The notes under the pieces: generated by a model
The model's input: the letters and a program-made list of their open reading frames with translations, nothing else
Told to the model about the DNA's origin: nothing
The model's database searches: none
Shown: one piece after another, positions 52,509 to 62,965 of the stretch
Position numbering within the stretch: the first letter of the stretch is position 1
Layout: each line of letters starts with the position of its first letter
Program-made: the position numbers and the translations under genes
DNA from: Cyanodermella asteris
Taxonomy: Eukaryota > Ascomycota > Lecanoromycetes > Ostropales > Stictidaceae
DNA: 64,000 nucleotides
Direction of reading: 5' to 3'
Assembly (NCBI GenBank): GCA_900618795.1
Contig: UYJD01000009.1
Coordinates: 813,823 to 877,822 of the forward strand

Positions 52509-54038
52509 TCACAAGTCGGCCAACAGGCTGTCAAGGTCATCCACCTTGATGTCGCCCGGTGCCTCAAAGTCCCATCGGTACAGACCCTCGCCGAGGTCGA
52601 TTTCCGTATCCATCATCACCACGTCGTCTATGCTCGCCTTTGATGGGTGCTTGCTTTCTGGTTGTGCCTGGAATGCGGGGCTGCTCATCGTGTAGGCCTT
52701 TTGCGCCGGCTGGAAGAGATCGTATCTGCTCTGGCCGTTGTTGTGCTCCTCCTCTTTTACCACTGCTGCCGTCTCAACCTCTGCAGTACTGTCAATTGGC
52801 GTGCTGGTGCCGGAGCTACGCTCGCGGAACGAACGGGCGGTGCCCATGAACTCGTGTTCGTCACCTTCGAGTGGAATTGTTTGGTGACGAGGATTGAGAG
52901 GACGCTCAGGCACGCCCTGCTTGTCACCACGGACAGCGCCGCGTGCGCCGATGTAGCCGCTCTGGTTGGGTGAGTCGCCGGGCGGGGTCGGGAAGTCTCG
53001 GCTGACGTTGTCGGCTGACGAATGAACAGTCTGGCTGTCTATCGCTTGTTCTTCCTCACCATGCTCGTAGTCTATGTTGTGTATCGAGAGATCGACTTCT
53101 GGAGAAGGACTCATGGCAAAACGGCCGCGCTCGATGCTAACACTCTCGACATCATCTTCGGCAACGCTGGCGTTACTGAGGGGAGGCGACACGTTGTAGC
53201 CGACCGAGCCTAGCAGGGTCGGAGCAAAGGGACGCTTGGCTGGGAGCGAGCTGGGAGGGCCCATTACACCAACACCAGCTGTGGTCGGAGTGGCAGTGGG
53301 AGGCGTCGCTCTCGAGGGCTCGGTGATACCAAGAGGACCGTAGATGTCATCGCTGGTGTCGGGAAGCTCCAGGCGGTTGCGATCCGTAAGATAGTAGAAG
53401 ACCTTGCGAGGGTGAATAGGGATGAGCTCCTTACCAACCGGGCACGGGTTCTGACCATTCCAGCACGGTCGCTTCATGTAGTTGGCAAGACGAGACGACA
53501 ACAGCGCTGGGGCGTTGGCAGAGGAAGTGACTGCATCGTGCGTCGTCGACAGCACTGCGGCGAGCTCCTTAATAAGGTGTGGCCGGTTTCCAGTCTTTTC
53601 TAGCTGTCGTACGACGCCTTCAACGATGTCGTCGTTGATCGCCTCGTAGTCCAGTTTCATGGCATCCTCAGCAGGAGGCGAGGGGGGCGGTGTGTATTCG
53701 ACATGCCTCGTCGGTGGTCGTTGCGACTCTTTTGTTTGCGAACTTGTGGAAACTGGGGCGGTCTTGCCGACGGTCTTGAGCTCTGCGGCAAGTGGGCATT
53801 GCGATGTCGGTGAGGAAGGAGTAATTGTCGCAGGAGGCGAGTGCGAGCGTTTTAATCGTTTCGACGGCGGCGAGGAGTGAGTATCTGAGTTGTTGTGTGT
53901 TTGCGGCTCGGACGAGTCGTGTTTGGAGTCGGTAGAGTTGCGGTGCGCGTGCGCGCGACTAACTCCTGGTATCTGCACACCGAGAGCCTCCAGCGACAAC
54001 GACTTGCGCCGAGTGTTGTAGGTGCTTGTCATAGTCAT
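52509..54038 (-). CDS. Gds1-type winged-helix transcription factor-like protein
   Basis: Single exon, 509 residues from the ATG at 54038. A disordered Ser/Thr/Pro-rich N-terminus carries a nuclear-localisation-like basic run (SKRLKRSHSPP near 59-69). The conserved block spans about 110-225: RHVEYTPPPSPP, then NDDIVEGVVRQLEKTGNRPHLIKELAAVL, given here as NDDIVEGVVRQLEK and NRPHLIKELAAVL, then SSRLANYMKR and GKELIPIHPRKVFYYLT. These are the winged-helix features of yeast Gds1 and its filamentous relatives. The rest is disordered and acidic toward the end (DTEIDLGEGLYRWDFEAP, LDSLLADL), which would fit an activation region. In yeast Gds1 is linked to nitrogen and respiratory growth phenotypes; the role in filamentous fungi is not clear to me. 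Confidence 0.85.
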   Translation of the reverse strand: MTMTSTYNTRRKSLSLEALGVQIPGVSRAHAHRNSTDSKHDSSEPQTHNNSDTHSSPPSKRLKRSHSPPATITPSSPTSQCPLAAELKTVGKTAPVSTSSQTKESQRPPTRHVEYTPPPSPPAEDAMKLDYEAINDDIVEGVVRQLEKTGNRPHLIKELAAVLSTTHDAVTSSANAPALLSSRLANYMKRPCWNGQNPCPVGKELIPIHPRKVFYYLTDRNRLELPDTSDDIYGPLGITEPSRATPPTATPTTAGVGVMGPPSSLPAKRPFAPTLLGSVGYNVSPPLSNASVAEDDVESVSIERGRFAMSPSPEVDLSIHNIDYEHGEEEQAIDSQTVHSSADNVSRDFPTPPGDSPNQSGYIGARGAVRGDKQGVPERPLNPRHQTIPLEGDEHEFMGTARSFRERSSGTSTPIDSTAEVETAAVVKEEEHNNGQSRYDLFQPAQKAYTMSSPAFQAQPESKHPSKASIDDVVMMDTEIDLGEGLYRWDFEAPGDIKVDDLDSLLADL

Positions 54039-57000
54039 GGCTGCGTCGCTAAAAGGAGGTTTATTATGACATGTAAGTAGTGTTGCGAGACTTGAAGGGT
54101 GGCGTGGGTACAGGAGAAGGCGAGGGTTGTGATGGTAACGGGTGTGGGTGGTGAAGTGTGAGATGTGAGGCGAGAGTGAGACGAGCTCTGGCGGCGGCGA
54201 GACAGGAAGCGGCGAAAGGTGAGCAGCAACAGCAGCGTCAGGTCAGGGCAGGTCAGGAAAGCCTAGTTTGGTAAAGTAAGGTCGACGACGGATCGTGTTT
54301 GGGCCGCTGCAGCAAGAATGCCGGCTGCTTGGAGTCGCGCCGGTGATTGGTTGCGCGGAAACAGGAAGTGTCGAAGCGCAAGGGATGGCAGCGTGCTAAG
54401 TGGAAAAGGCTACCGCTGGAATGCCGATGATACAGTACGAAGTACGTCTTTGCTTTGCTTTGCTTTTGCACCTGTCCGCCAGATGCTGTCTGGCCCGTTG
54501 CACAACAGGTCTTCCTGCTTTTTGCCGCGCTCGACGGCCTACAGCTTTTGTGCACCGCAGGCTGAGACAGCAGCGGAGATGTGTCAAGATGTCCTCGAGC
54601 GTTGGTCGAAGCGGAGCAGATACAGTAACACCAGAGCTCAAGATGAGATGGGCTGGCAGGTCTGGAAATGGTGGCGGTGATGGTGGTGTGGTGTGGTGAG
54701 TGTGTGGATGAAGAAAGCCTGGCAAGTGAAGGAACAGTAGAAGATACTGTTAGCTGGCCGGCACTGCCGTCTGCGGCATTATGGTGCCAGATGTACAGCT
54801 CCTGCTGGCGACAGTATCTGGCCAGCTACGTACATGTCAAAGTGTTTGCGTGCGACGTGCTATGCTTGCTGTACGTACTGATGATCGATGCCAGATGGCA
54901 GCCGATGATACTGGGCATGAGGAAGGAGCGCAGGCAGAAAACGTACGTATGGAGCCAAGTCGCGCCTTCCAAGCAAAAGCCTCGTTTTTCCCAAAAAAAA
55001 TTTCCTTGGGTCTGGCGGGGCGCCCGAGCGCCAACCACTTTTCCCGCATCCACAGCTCTACATACTGTACGTAGTGTAGCTTCGCCTTTCCGCCTAGCAG
55101 GCAGCTTTCGTCCACACATCATCCTTCTCATCATCCCTCGCCATCCCATCCCAGCTTTCCACCGTGTTTCCAGCGAGTTGGTGCCTTAAGGTTGGCGCCT
55201 TACTCTTTCCAGTATCCTTATAGTCGCACCCCCTGGCCGGCCTCATGTCATGCGACAAAGCCTCGTCGGCCGACCAACCTCTTTTCTCGAATACAGCACA
55301 TTACATCCTGCACTGCAGCAGCTACCCTTGTCCAGAAGACGCTCGCGAGACTCACTTTGCACACCCGCAGCATCTGGCTGGAGTCTGTAGCCAGCAGCGA
55401 GGCCGCGCGATGCAGCCAGTGCTTGAACACACGTACAGCTGTCCAGGCATGCCGGGCTAGTACAGCAGTCATGCCGTCAGCATTTCGCAACTCAGGGGCG
55501 AAACAAGCTCATTGGCTGTTGACCTTCACACTTCGGCCGCACAAGAGCAGGACCAGCTGCAGGGATCCGTTCGTTCGATGCTGCTTCCCCGGCTCCCGGT
55601 CCCCCTTCCGACCTGTGGTTCTTTTGCTCCTTCGGTGCAGAATTATATTCAGAAACAGAAACAGAGACACAAACTCCATCTCTTGCCCACTCGCACATCC
55701 TGGCTCGTCGAACTCGCCGAATCACTATGATGCTGTACTTATCTGAGGACCGGTAAACGGCGCTCCTCCGGCTTCGAGCATCTCAAGCCCAAGCGCATTC
55801 CGAGACTGTTTCGCAATTCGGCTTCGGGATATCAAGGACATGGCGCCTGTGTTGATTCCAATCTACCGTCTCGGCACGCTGACAAGCTGATAAGCCCACG
55901 TTGATGTCTACCGTCGCCTGTGCCCCCCATAGAGATAGCGCTCCAGGATGCTCCTACCAGTGAACAAGCAGAGGTTGGTCTCAGCCACGAGCGCTCGCGG
56001 GTGGTCGTTATCTGCATCGTAGCACGGAGGTAACCCTGGATCATTTATGGCATTCCAGCATCCTGACATGTGGTGGTGACAGCAATATTGAAGACCAAAG
56101 TCTGTTACATGGTGGCCGTCGTTAGCGCTCACTCGGCGCCAAAGGTCCGCACACCACTTCACGCTTGTTCGCATCTCGAGCTGCACAAACTCGGCCAAGT
56201 ACGGCGGAGAAAAGGCTCTTCTGTCCGAACCACCCACAAGCATTGTCCAGCCTTGCGTCTTCTGCCCCATCTGCTTCATGCGTCGCTGCATCATCATCAT
56301 CGCCCCCTCGTTGATGCGGTGAGAAGACCGATGGCATTTGACGCGACGTCTCCGCCCTGCCACCGTGCATCTGCTCTAGATAGAGCAAGCGTGCGCGCAA
56401 GTTGATCTGCGCGAACAATTTTGTGCGTACCGCATTCGCTCTCGGTCTCGTGCTGTCGCGATACTACAGCATCCTTTTTGCCGGACACATGTCCACATGC
56501 GTCAATGACGCAGCATGATGCCTCCTACGAGTGCTCAGTTCCGACATGTCTTTTCTCCTGTCGACGAGGAGGCGGAAAGGGGCCAGAAAAGTGGGTAGGT
56601 ACGTATCTTGGGCCAAAGCTCACCTTGCGCTTTTGCCGCATGCGGAACGTGTCCCGAAGGATGCAACTTGCCGATGCTGTTGGACATTCTGCGACAACTT
56701 CGATGGCTGTGATCGATGTGCTTCAAAGCTGACCCGAGGGCAGCCGGCTTTCTCGACCTGTCAGTTTGCCTTCTCACATGCCGCGGCGCTGGACGAATCG
56801 ATGGTTGTGCGAGCCGAAGGCTGCACCCTCAGCCTGGGCACGTTTCGGCACGAGTAGTGGGAGCGTGCGAACACTTATCGATAACGCCCGCCTCACTCAA
56901 CCTCACTTCGTCGTTGACAAGTCACCATCATCCTTCATCCTGGACCCTGGGTCCTGACCTCGTCTCACTCCAGACCACGTACTAGCTGCGCCATGACACG

Positions 57001-59370
57001 ATCTCTGCAACTTCTCTGGCGCGCCTGCGTCGCGTTCGCGTCGCATGTCTGAGTCGGTCCACCGCGTGCTGTCGCTCGATCTTGACTGGCAAGGAGAGCT
57101 ATTCTCTCCCCAGGCTGTCATGCACGAGAAACGCGCTACTGCAGCCGACACGCCCCATTCTTGACCAGGTCGGTTTGTCAGGTCCGCAACTGTTAGAGTT
57201 GCGCTAGGCCTCCAGAAACTTGTACCCGGCTTTGCCATCCCCGCGATCCAATCCTTTGCCCCACTGACAGTGCGAGACTCAACAGCCTGCCGCAGTTGCC
57301 GTTCTTTGATAATCATCAGCCAGTGATTGCTCGTCACACAAGCTTGGTCGATTATCTGTCGACGCGCTTTGAGCTATTTCGCTCAGCGCTTCCAGCCTAC
57401 ATCCTTCCTGAGGCGCGTTGATCGGTGCCGTGAGAAGACTGGCTATTGGGTATAACCAATCTGTGAGACCTACTTTACCTGCGCCAGGTCATGTTTCAGA
57501 CATACGGGAGGCTAAATCAGGGAATAACGCCGCAGCGCAGTCTTTTGGAGAGACCGACAGAGTTCAGAGCGTCACAATGGCGCTCGAAGTGATCGTGCCG
57601 CTTTCGGAGGTGAGCTGATGCGTACACTCTGACGATTATGTCGAGCTTAAACGTATCGTTAAAGACGATATGGCATGACGATGGTTGAGTGTTGCTGCGC
57701 AGAAATTCACCGCCCGTGTCTTTACATCATGGTTCCCTCGCTGAATGTACGACAAATTCCAGCAGAGCTTCGGTGGATGGTGTAGTCGTTTTGTTTTCTG
57801 TAAATTCATTGAGCTGAGACATTTTGGTAAGCTTATTGATAAGAAATCATGGCGATCAAGCACTGTCTAGCTCGACCTTCAGATCCTGCCACAGCCACTC
57901 TGAGTCTCGGACTCGTCGTCTGGGCTAGATTTGCTGACCGCCTTCGCATGAGCGTTAGCTGAAGTTGCAAGCTCTAGTTTGAAGAGCTGAACGCTAAGTT
58001 GGAGGCTGTGCCACAGCCCAGTAATTCTGAGCTGATCGTTCGTGGATCGCCGGCGTTGACTTTCTCGCTTGTGATCACAACTGGCGATGCGGTCAGCGCC
58101 CGAACGGTCCGTTGCGATCGGGAACGGAGCCCTGCTTCATTCGAGACCGCACCGCTTGACGAGAGAAGCTGATACGGCATCTTCAAGCGCCAACGCACAC
58201 CGCAAGATGCATCGAACGATCGAATTTACCACCAGCTTATCCGCGAGGCTCTAACATCCGCTCTTTACCAGCCACCATCAGACATGTCCAAGTCTGAACC
58301 CGCATCAGCGCCATCCAAACAAAACGCAGCCGATCGGTGATCCTACATACTGTATCATCATAGCAATGACAGTCCAGGCCCCACAGGCTTGCGCGTAGGC
58401 CCAAAACCCCTATACGAGCTGGAACCTGCAGATGTGCAGCGCGACGCAGCCTGTGGGGTTATGATATCAGTCTTTTCGGATCGCAGATTGCGAAAATGTC
58501 TCCATAGCCCTGCGCGGCACGCTGATTGGGCGACGTTTCACAGCCACACGTCAAGCACGCGACGGCAATCGCGATCGTGCTGATGCAAAGCAGTAAAGAT
58601 GGTGCGCCCGTGAGGAGCTGCCTATTGCGGGGCTGAACTGCAACTTGCCAGAGCTTCTCGGTTCCTTGTACTGTACAGGCAAAGATGCCGTGTTGGAGGC
58701 TGGGAGGAGCTCGAATTCGACCCTGGTTGTGACAGCTGAGTTGGTAGGCGGAACAGTACGTGCGCCGTGGTCGGTTCGTTGGCATGTTTGCTTGCTGCTG
58801 GCCGGCAAAGATATGGCTGGCGTGTGGCTGGAGACTGAGTTGCCGACCAAGAGGGTGGTGCTGAAGTGTGGAGTGAAGAACAGCGTCTGTTTCGCCGTGA
58901 CCACCAGATCACGGTAAGGCACGCAGCCGCTGGTGCAACTGGGTTCTCTCTGGGCGCGTTCTCTGCTCGTACCACTCGGTGTTGAGCCTCTATCCTTGCT
59001 TAATGTTTAACGTCTTGGGTCGTGGTAACATTCTCGATCTATGAATACATGCGTTCGTACTTTTGCAAAATGTTTTTTACAAGTACTTTGCTGGGTAATA
59101 TAAACACTAGTTCTTGCGACCAATACATTCGTCCTTGATCTCGATGCCTTTGGAGATTCGTAAATTGCGAGTCAGCATTTACAGCGGTCTGCAATCGCGA
59201 CGGTCCAATCTTTTTACATCCAGAATATACTCGAGTGGAATAGATACTCTTGCCGTCGGAGTAAATCCTTACTCATCACCCGTAGTCGAGGTTCTGAGCA
59301 GGACTGTCACATATTACATCGCGGACAATCAGGCTGGGCCAGATATGAATACACGCAGTGCAGCTCAATC
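54039..59370. other. Long gene-free interval
   Basis: About 5.3 kb between the Gds1-like gene (transcribed leftward) and the OMS1-like gene's 3' end. All open stretches are short or have compositions unlike protein. It may hold a long Gds1-type promoter and leader or a non-coding RNA. No transposon, tRNA or rRNA was recognised. Confidence 0.5.
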
Positions 59371-60486
59371 TCACCTCGTCGCCCCCGTCGCATCCGCTTG
59401 GGTGACCTTCAACTCAACCCACCACGTCGTGCCCAAATGATGCCTCTTCATCTTCACAACCTCCACCCTCCTTCCCCCTTGCAACATTTCCCCATTCCCC
59501 TCTCTCCCCTCCGTAACCTCCCTGACGAGCTCCCCCATATCCCTATTCCACCAACATCCATGCCGATCCGCGTGCGCCGGCGCCCACCGATCGAGCGCCC
59601 GATTCAACCACCCAAACCAACCCCTCCCATGCTCAAGCAACAGGATCCTCCCCTCACCCACTTTCACCAACCCCACCATTTGCCGCAGCAGTCCCACGGG
59701 GTCCCCGGTAGAACACAGCCCCATCGTCTGCACCACGAAATCGAACCCCCCAGCCGGAACCTCCGAAACGGGCTCCAGCGCGCTCTGCGTCAAGAACCGG
59801 ATTCGCGGCGCGCCGACCGAAGCATCGCTCACCGCCATCTCCCCGCCGAGTTCCTTCCTCGCTTTCCGCTCCGCGACCTCGAGCATCTCGCCCGCCTGAT
59901 CCAGCAACACCAACGTTCTCACTCCGCCGCGCCCGAAATCGTAATACGACAGGTTCCGGCCCGTGCCCGCCGAGACTTCGAGGACGTTTCCCCTGGTGCC
60001 CCGGACGAGCTTCCTGCGCAGCCGATTCAGCCCGGAAGCGGATTCGAAAAAGTCGACGTCGGCGTCAAAGTTGGCGGCTGTCTGATGGTAGCGATCCGAG
60101 ACGTCTTGCGGGACATCGCACGAGGTCAGCTTTTCTGTGGCCGAGTCGGATTGGGGTGGCTCCCGGAGGAAAAGGACTGCGACGTAGGCTATCGAGGCGG
60201 CGAAGCCGGTGGCCGTGAGGGACCACCAGAAGGGGAAGGGGGAGCGGGATTTGGGCGGTTTGGGGGCTTCGCGGAAAGGGTTCGTGGTCCGAGAGGGGGA
60301 AGGGTGGTGGTGGTGAACGGTTTTGCGCTTTTTCGCGGGCCGGGGTGGCGATTGTGAGAGTGAGCGGATGATTCGGATTGAGGGTGACCGTTGAGATGCA
60401 AAGTGTTCTCGAGGTAAGGTTGTACAGGTTTTATGAAACAGAGGTTCTGCGACGTGAACGAGAGATCTGTGGTAAGACCGCTGCAT
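59371..60486 (-). CDS. OMS1-like mitochondrial methyltransferase
   Basis: Single exon, 371 residues from the ATG at 60486. The first 50 residues are Arg/Ser-rich without acidic run, a mitochondrial presequence. A disordered basic stretch (KKRKTVHHHH) and one transmembrane segment follow (FWWSLTATGFAASIAYVAVLF near 86-106), as in yeast Oms1, an inner-membrane protein. RYHQTAANFDADVDFFE opens the catalytic domain; the AdoMet motif NVLEVSAGTGRNLSYY lies near 167-182; DFVVQTMGLCST fits motif IV, and LLLEHGRGWFGWLNR the following strand. The C-terminal HHLGTTWWVELK completes the fold. Yeast Oms1 affects respiratory function; its substrate is not settled. The assignment is firm for a mitochondrial class-I methyltransferase, and good for the Oms1 group. 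Confidence 0.85.
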   Translation of the reverse strand: MQRSYHRSLVHVAEPLFHKTCTTLPREHFASQRSPSIRIIRSLSQSPPRPAKKRKTVHHHHPSPSRTTNPFREAPKPPKSRSPFPFWWSLTATGFAASIAYVAVLFLREPPQSDSATEKLTSCDVPQDVSDRYHQTAANFDADVDFFESASGLNRLRRKLVRGTRGNVLEVSAGTGRNLSYYDFGRGGVRTLVLLDQAGEMLEVAERKARKELGGEMAVSDASVGAPRIRFLTQSALEPVSEVPAGGFDFVVQTMGLCSTGDPVGLLRQMVGLVKVGEGRILLLEHGRGWFGWLNRALDRWAPAHADRHGCWWNRDMGELVREVTEGREGNGEMLQGGRRVEVVKMKRHHLGTTWWVELKVTQADATGATR

Positions 60487-60883
60487 GGCTGAAGGGAACG
60501 AAACTTGAAGAACACAGAAATATCTTTGTTAGTCAGACCACGACAGTGCAATGTTCTAATATATCAAGTGTCTACGATAGAAATGAAACCGAAGCTCAAT
60601 CTAAGGAATCGGGGTTTATGCATTAACGCTCGGACTAATGTGGACTAGCGCGTTTCTGCGGATCTCCAAGCTCTAACACTTCATTACAACTCAGGCATTT
60701 CATGACCTCCCCAGCTGCCGATAGCAACTTCGCTTCTAGAGCTCTTCTTGCAGCCAGCTATGAAACGAAGAGTCTACATCGGCGCATTGCGGCGTTGACC
60801 TTTCCCATCAGACGTGCCAACCTCAAACGACATCAATTGGATCCGAGGCCAACATCTGGCGTCGAACAAGCTCTTCAACGCCC
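60487..60883. other. Short intergenic region
   Basis: About 400 bases holding the OMS1-like promoter and the 3' end of the YbjQ-domain gene. No gene was recognised. Confidence 0.45.
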
Positions 60884-62326
60884 TCAAGTATCAGCTGGGT
60901 CTGCATCAGCCTCTCCCGTAGCTTCAACATAGCTCTCTACATCCGATTTGATGGCATTGTCGTCCTTATCAGGCCCTGTTGTTTCAGGTGCTGCTTGATC
61001 CGTCCGGCTGGCTGTAACCTCTTCTGCTGCCCCTGCCCCTGCTCCCACTCCTGCCCGCGCTGTGTCTTCCCCCTCGACATCCTCAGAATTTTCCGCGGCC
61101 GCATCTTCTTCGGTCTTTGTACTCTTGCCAGTTTTGTCCTCCGATGCTACTCCTGCTCCAGCTCCGACATGTGCTCCAGCTTCGGCATTTGCTCCAGCTT
61201 CGGCATTTGCTCCAGCTTCGGCATTTGCTCCAGCTGCGGCAGTGAGATCAGTCCCCGCTCCTCCGCCAGTCTTTCCGGCCACGACGGCAGTTCCCCAAAT
61301 GTTGTGAATACTCGCCGGGTGGTAAGTCGCCACGGTGTGGGTGTACGCTATGCGAACTCCCAAGACTGCATTGGCGCCCAGAGCTTGTGCAGCAATGAGC
61401 ATACGCTTCGTTGCGTTGCTAGTGCCGCAGCTATGAAAGTGGGCCAACGACAGGGAATCTCTCCTGCCGGTGAGCTTAGTGACTTCTACACCGCATACAA
61501 CACCGAGAGTGCGAGATACCTGGAAGCCGGGAAGGTCGAAGGTGGTGCTGGTAAGGATGGAGCCCGCTGCTGGAACAGTGCTCAATGGAATGGCTTCCAT
61601 GCCGCGGCGATTATCAAATGAGACCAAGTGTAGCGAGCTGAGGGGCAGTGAGCCAAGCGGAAGCGAGCCTACCAAAGACCCTAGCGGTTTGGAGCCAGGG
61701 TCGAGCGAAAGTGTCCGCAGTTGGTTTGAATTTTGTGACTTTGAGGATCGTGAGTGTCGAGAACGAGGGTCTAATCTGATGACTTGCGACCCTATAGCAC
61801 CAGAGCCAGACATATTTGAACCAGTGAGATTTGAGACTGCTGATTTCGGGCTCATGGGAATCGATGTCGTGGGATTCGAAGCAAGAGGATTTGAGCCAAC
61901 TGGGCTCGAGCCTGTTGGTTTTGGATTCAGGGAATCGGACGCAGTTGGAGCTGAGGCGGCAGGATTTGAAGCAAGAGGGTTTGAGCCCACCGGCGTGGAC
62001 GACAAAGGCTTAGACCCGACAGGATCAGGTACGCTCGCTCCTATTCCCGGTGGGTTTGGGGAGGAAAGACTTGAATCTGCGGAGGCAGGATTAGCTGGGT
62101 TGGAGATATCGGGCCGTCTGGCTGGGGGCGCGGACTTTGCTCGAAGGCGAGACCAGAATCCTCCCTGCGGATGAGGTTTCCTGTTTCTTTGTGCACGAGG
62201 CTGCCCGATTCGATGTGCTTGCCCTGCATGACCGCCGCCAACTGGAATGAAGGTTGGTGTGCAAGCATCGACGGCGATTAAAGCTCCCGAATATCCGTCA
62301 CATGCAGATGCTCCACAGTCCCCCAT
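60884..62326 (-). CDS. Low-complexity protein with YbjQ-like (UPF0145) domain
   Basis: Single exon, 480 residues from the ATG at 62326. Residues about 75-235 are Ser/Pro/Asn/Gly-rich with an approximate repeat PVGSNPLASNP, seen near 112 and 142, and a run of GS-LPLGS phrases near 211-231. Residues about 261-352 form the only folded-looking part: LPGFQVSRTLGVVCGVEV, then AAQALGANAVLGVRIAY and NIWGTAVVA. These correspond to the strand, helix and last strand of the YbjQ/UPF0145 family, a small pentameric fold called heavy-metal-binding in some databases without firm proof. The tail is Ala/Gly/Glu-rich and includes four copies of an 18-bp repeat encoding AGANAE or a close form. Function unknown. 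The DNA bias in the body is strong but the frame is open throughout. Confidence 0.72.
   Translation of the reverse strand: MGDCGASACDGYSGALIAVDACTPTFIPVGGGHAGQAHRIGQPRAQRNRKPHPQGGFWSRLRAKSAPPARRPDISNPANPASADSSLSSPNPPGIGASVPDPVGSKPLSSTPVGSNPLASNPAASAPTASDSLNPKPTGSSPVGSNPLASNPTTSIPMSPKSAVSNLTGSNMSGSGAIGSQVIRLDPRSRHSRSSKSQNSNQLRTLSLDPGSKPLGSLVGSLPLGSLPLSSLHLVSFDNRRGMEAIPLSTVPAAGSILTSTTFDLPGFQVSRTLGVVCGVEVTKLTGRRDSLSLAHFHSCGTSNATKRMLIAAQALGANAVLGVRIAYTHTVATYHPASIHNIWGTAVVAGKTGGGAGTDLTAAAGANAEAGANAEAGANAEAGAHVGAGAGVASEDKTGKSTKTEEDAAAENSEDVEGEDTARAGVGAGAGAAEEVTASRTDQAAPETTGPDKDDNAIKSDVESYVEATGEADADPADT
61155..61226. repeat. 18-bp coding tandem repeat
   Basis: Three perfect copies of gctccagcttcggcattt (61173-61226) and one imperfect copy just before (61155-61172). 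On the minus strand they encode AGANAE units in the tail of the YbjQ-domain protein. Confidence 0.95.
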
Positions 62327-62965
62327 CTCTCAACTCGAAATGCAAGATTGTGGTGGAGTGATTATCAGTACTGCAATGGATCTAGGAGGTGGAAAATGAT
62401 AGTGTAGAGATGTGACAGGGGTCGAGTTCTGCAGCGTAGCAGGAGCGTAGACTTTATACAGCTATTCTTCTTTGAAGGATAAAGGAAACTGCTACCTTTG
62501 AGTATCGAGTCTGGCTTGCCACAAGCGATGTTCTGGCAGGCCAGTCGCCCATCTCAGGAAAGCACGAGACTCCTATTCGATTTCCACCCATGCTGACCGA
62601 TGCCCATCACGCTACCTCCAATGAGAGAAACATGCCATGCAAAGCGTGACTGACGCTTGGTGCAAATTGCCAGTCGCAAGTAGACCCATGACTTGCGTAT
62701 ATGTCTTAAGTGAAGACCGGAAATACAGGTAGCCGCAATCAATTCGAGCGTTGTGAAACGGACGATAATCAGCCTGGCCCGTGCCCGCCTCATGTTCAAA
62801 CCTCAACCTCAGAGCGCATACTTATGTCCGTCACCAACCACAACCTGCTCGTCGCGCTTTCTAAGACTAACGAAGCTCAGTCATTGACACAATCCGAAAC
62901 CATCCCGAAAAGACAATTCTCTCATCGTTTAGCCTGTCGAGTGCGCGGCGCCGCAAAACCCAGAG
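62327..62965. other. Divergent intergenic region
   Basis: About 640 bases between two divergent genes; it should hold both promoters. No gene was recognised. Confidence 0.45.

Noticed and set aside
54668-55189. Open frame of 173 codons on the plus strand
   Set aside because: Composition is unlike protein, no homologous motif, and it lies in the probable upstream region of the Gds1-like gene.
59398-60357. 319-codon open frame on the plus strand
   Set aside because: Exact antisense of the OMS1-like gene; Pro/His/Arg-rich shadow without motifs.
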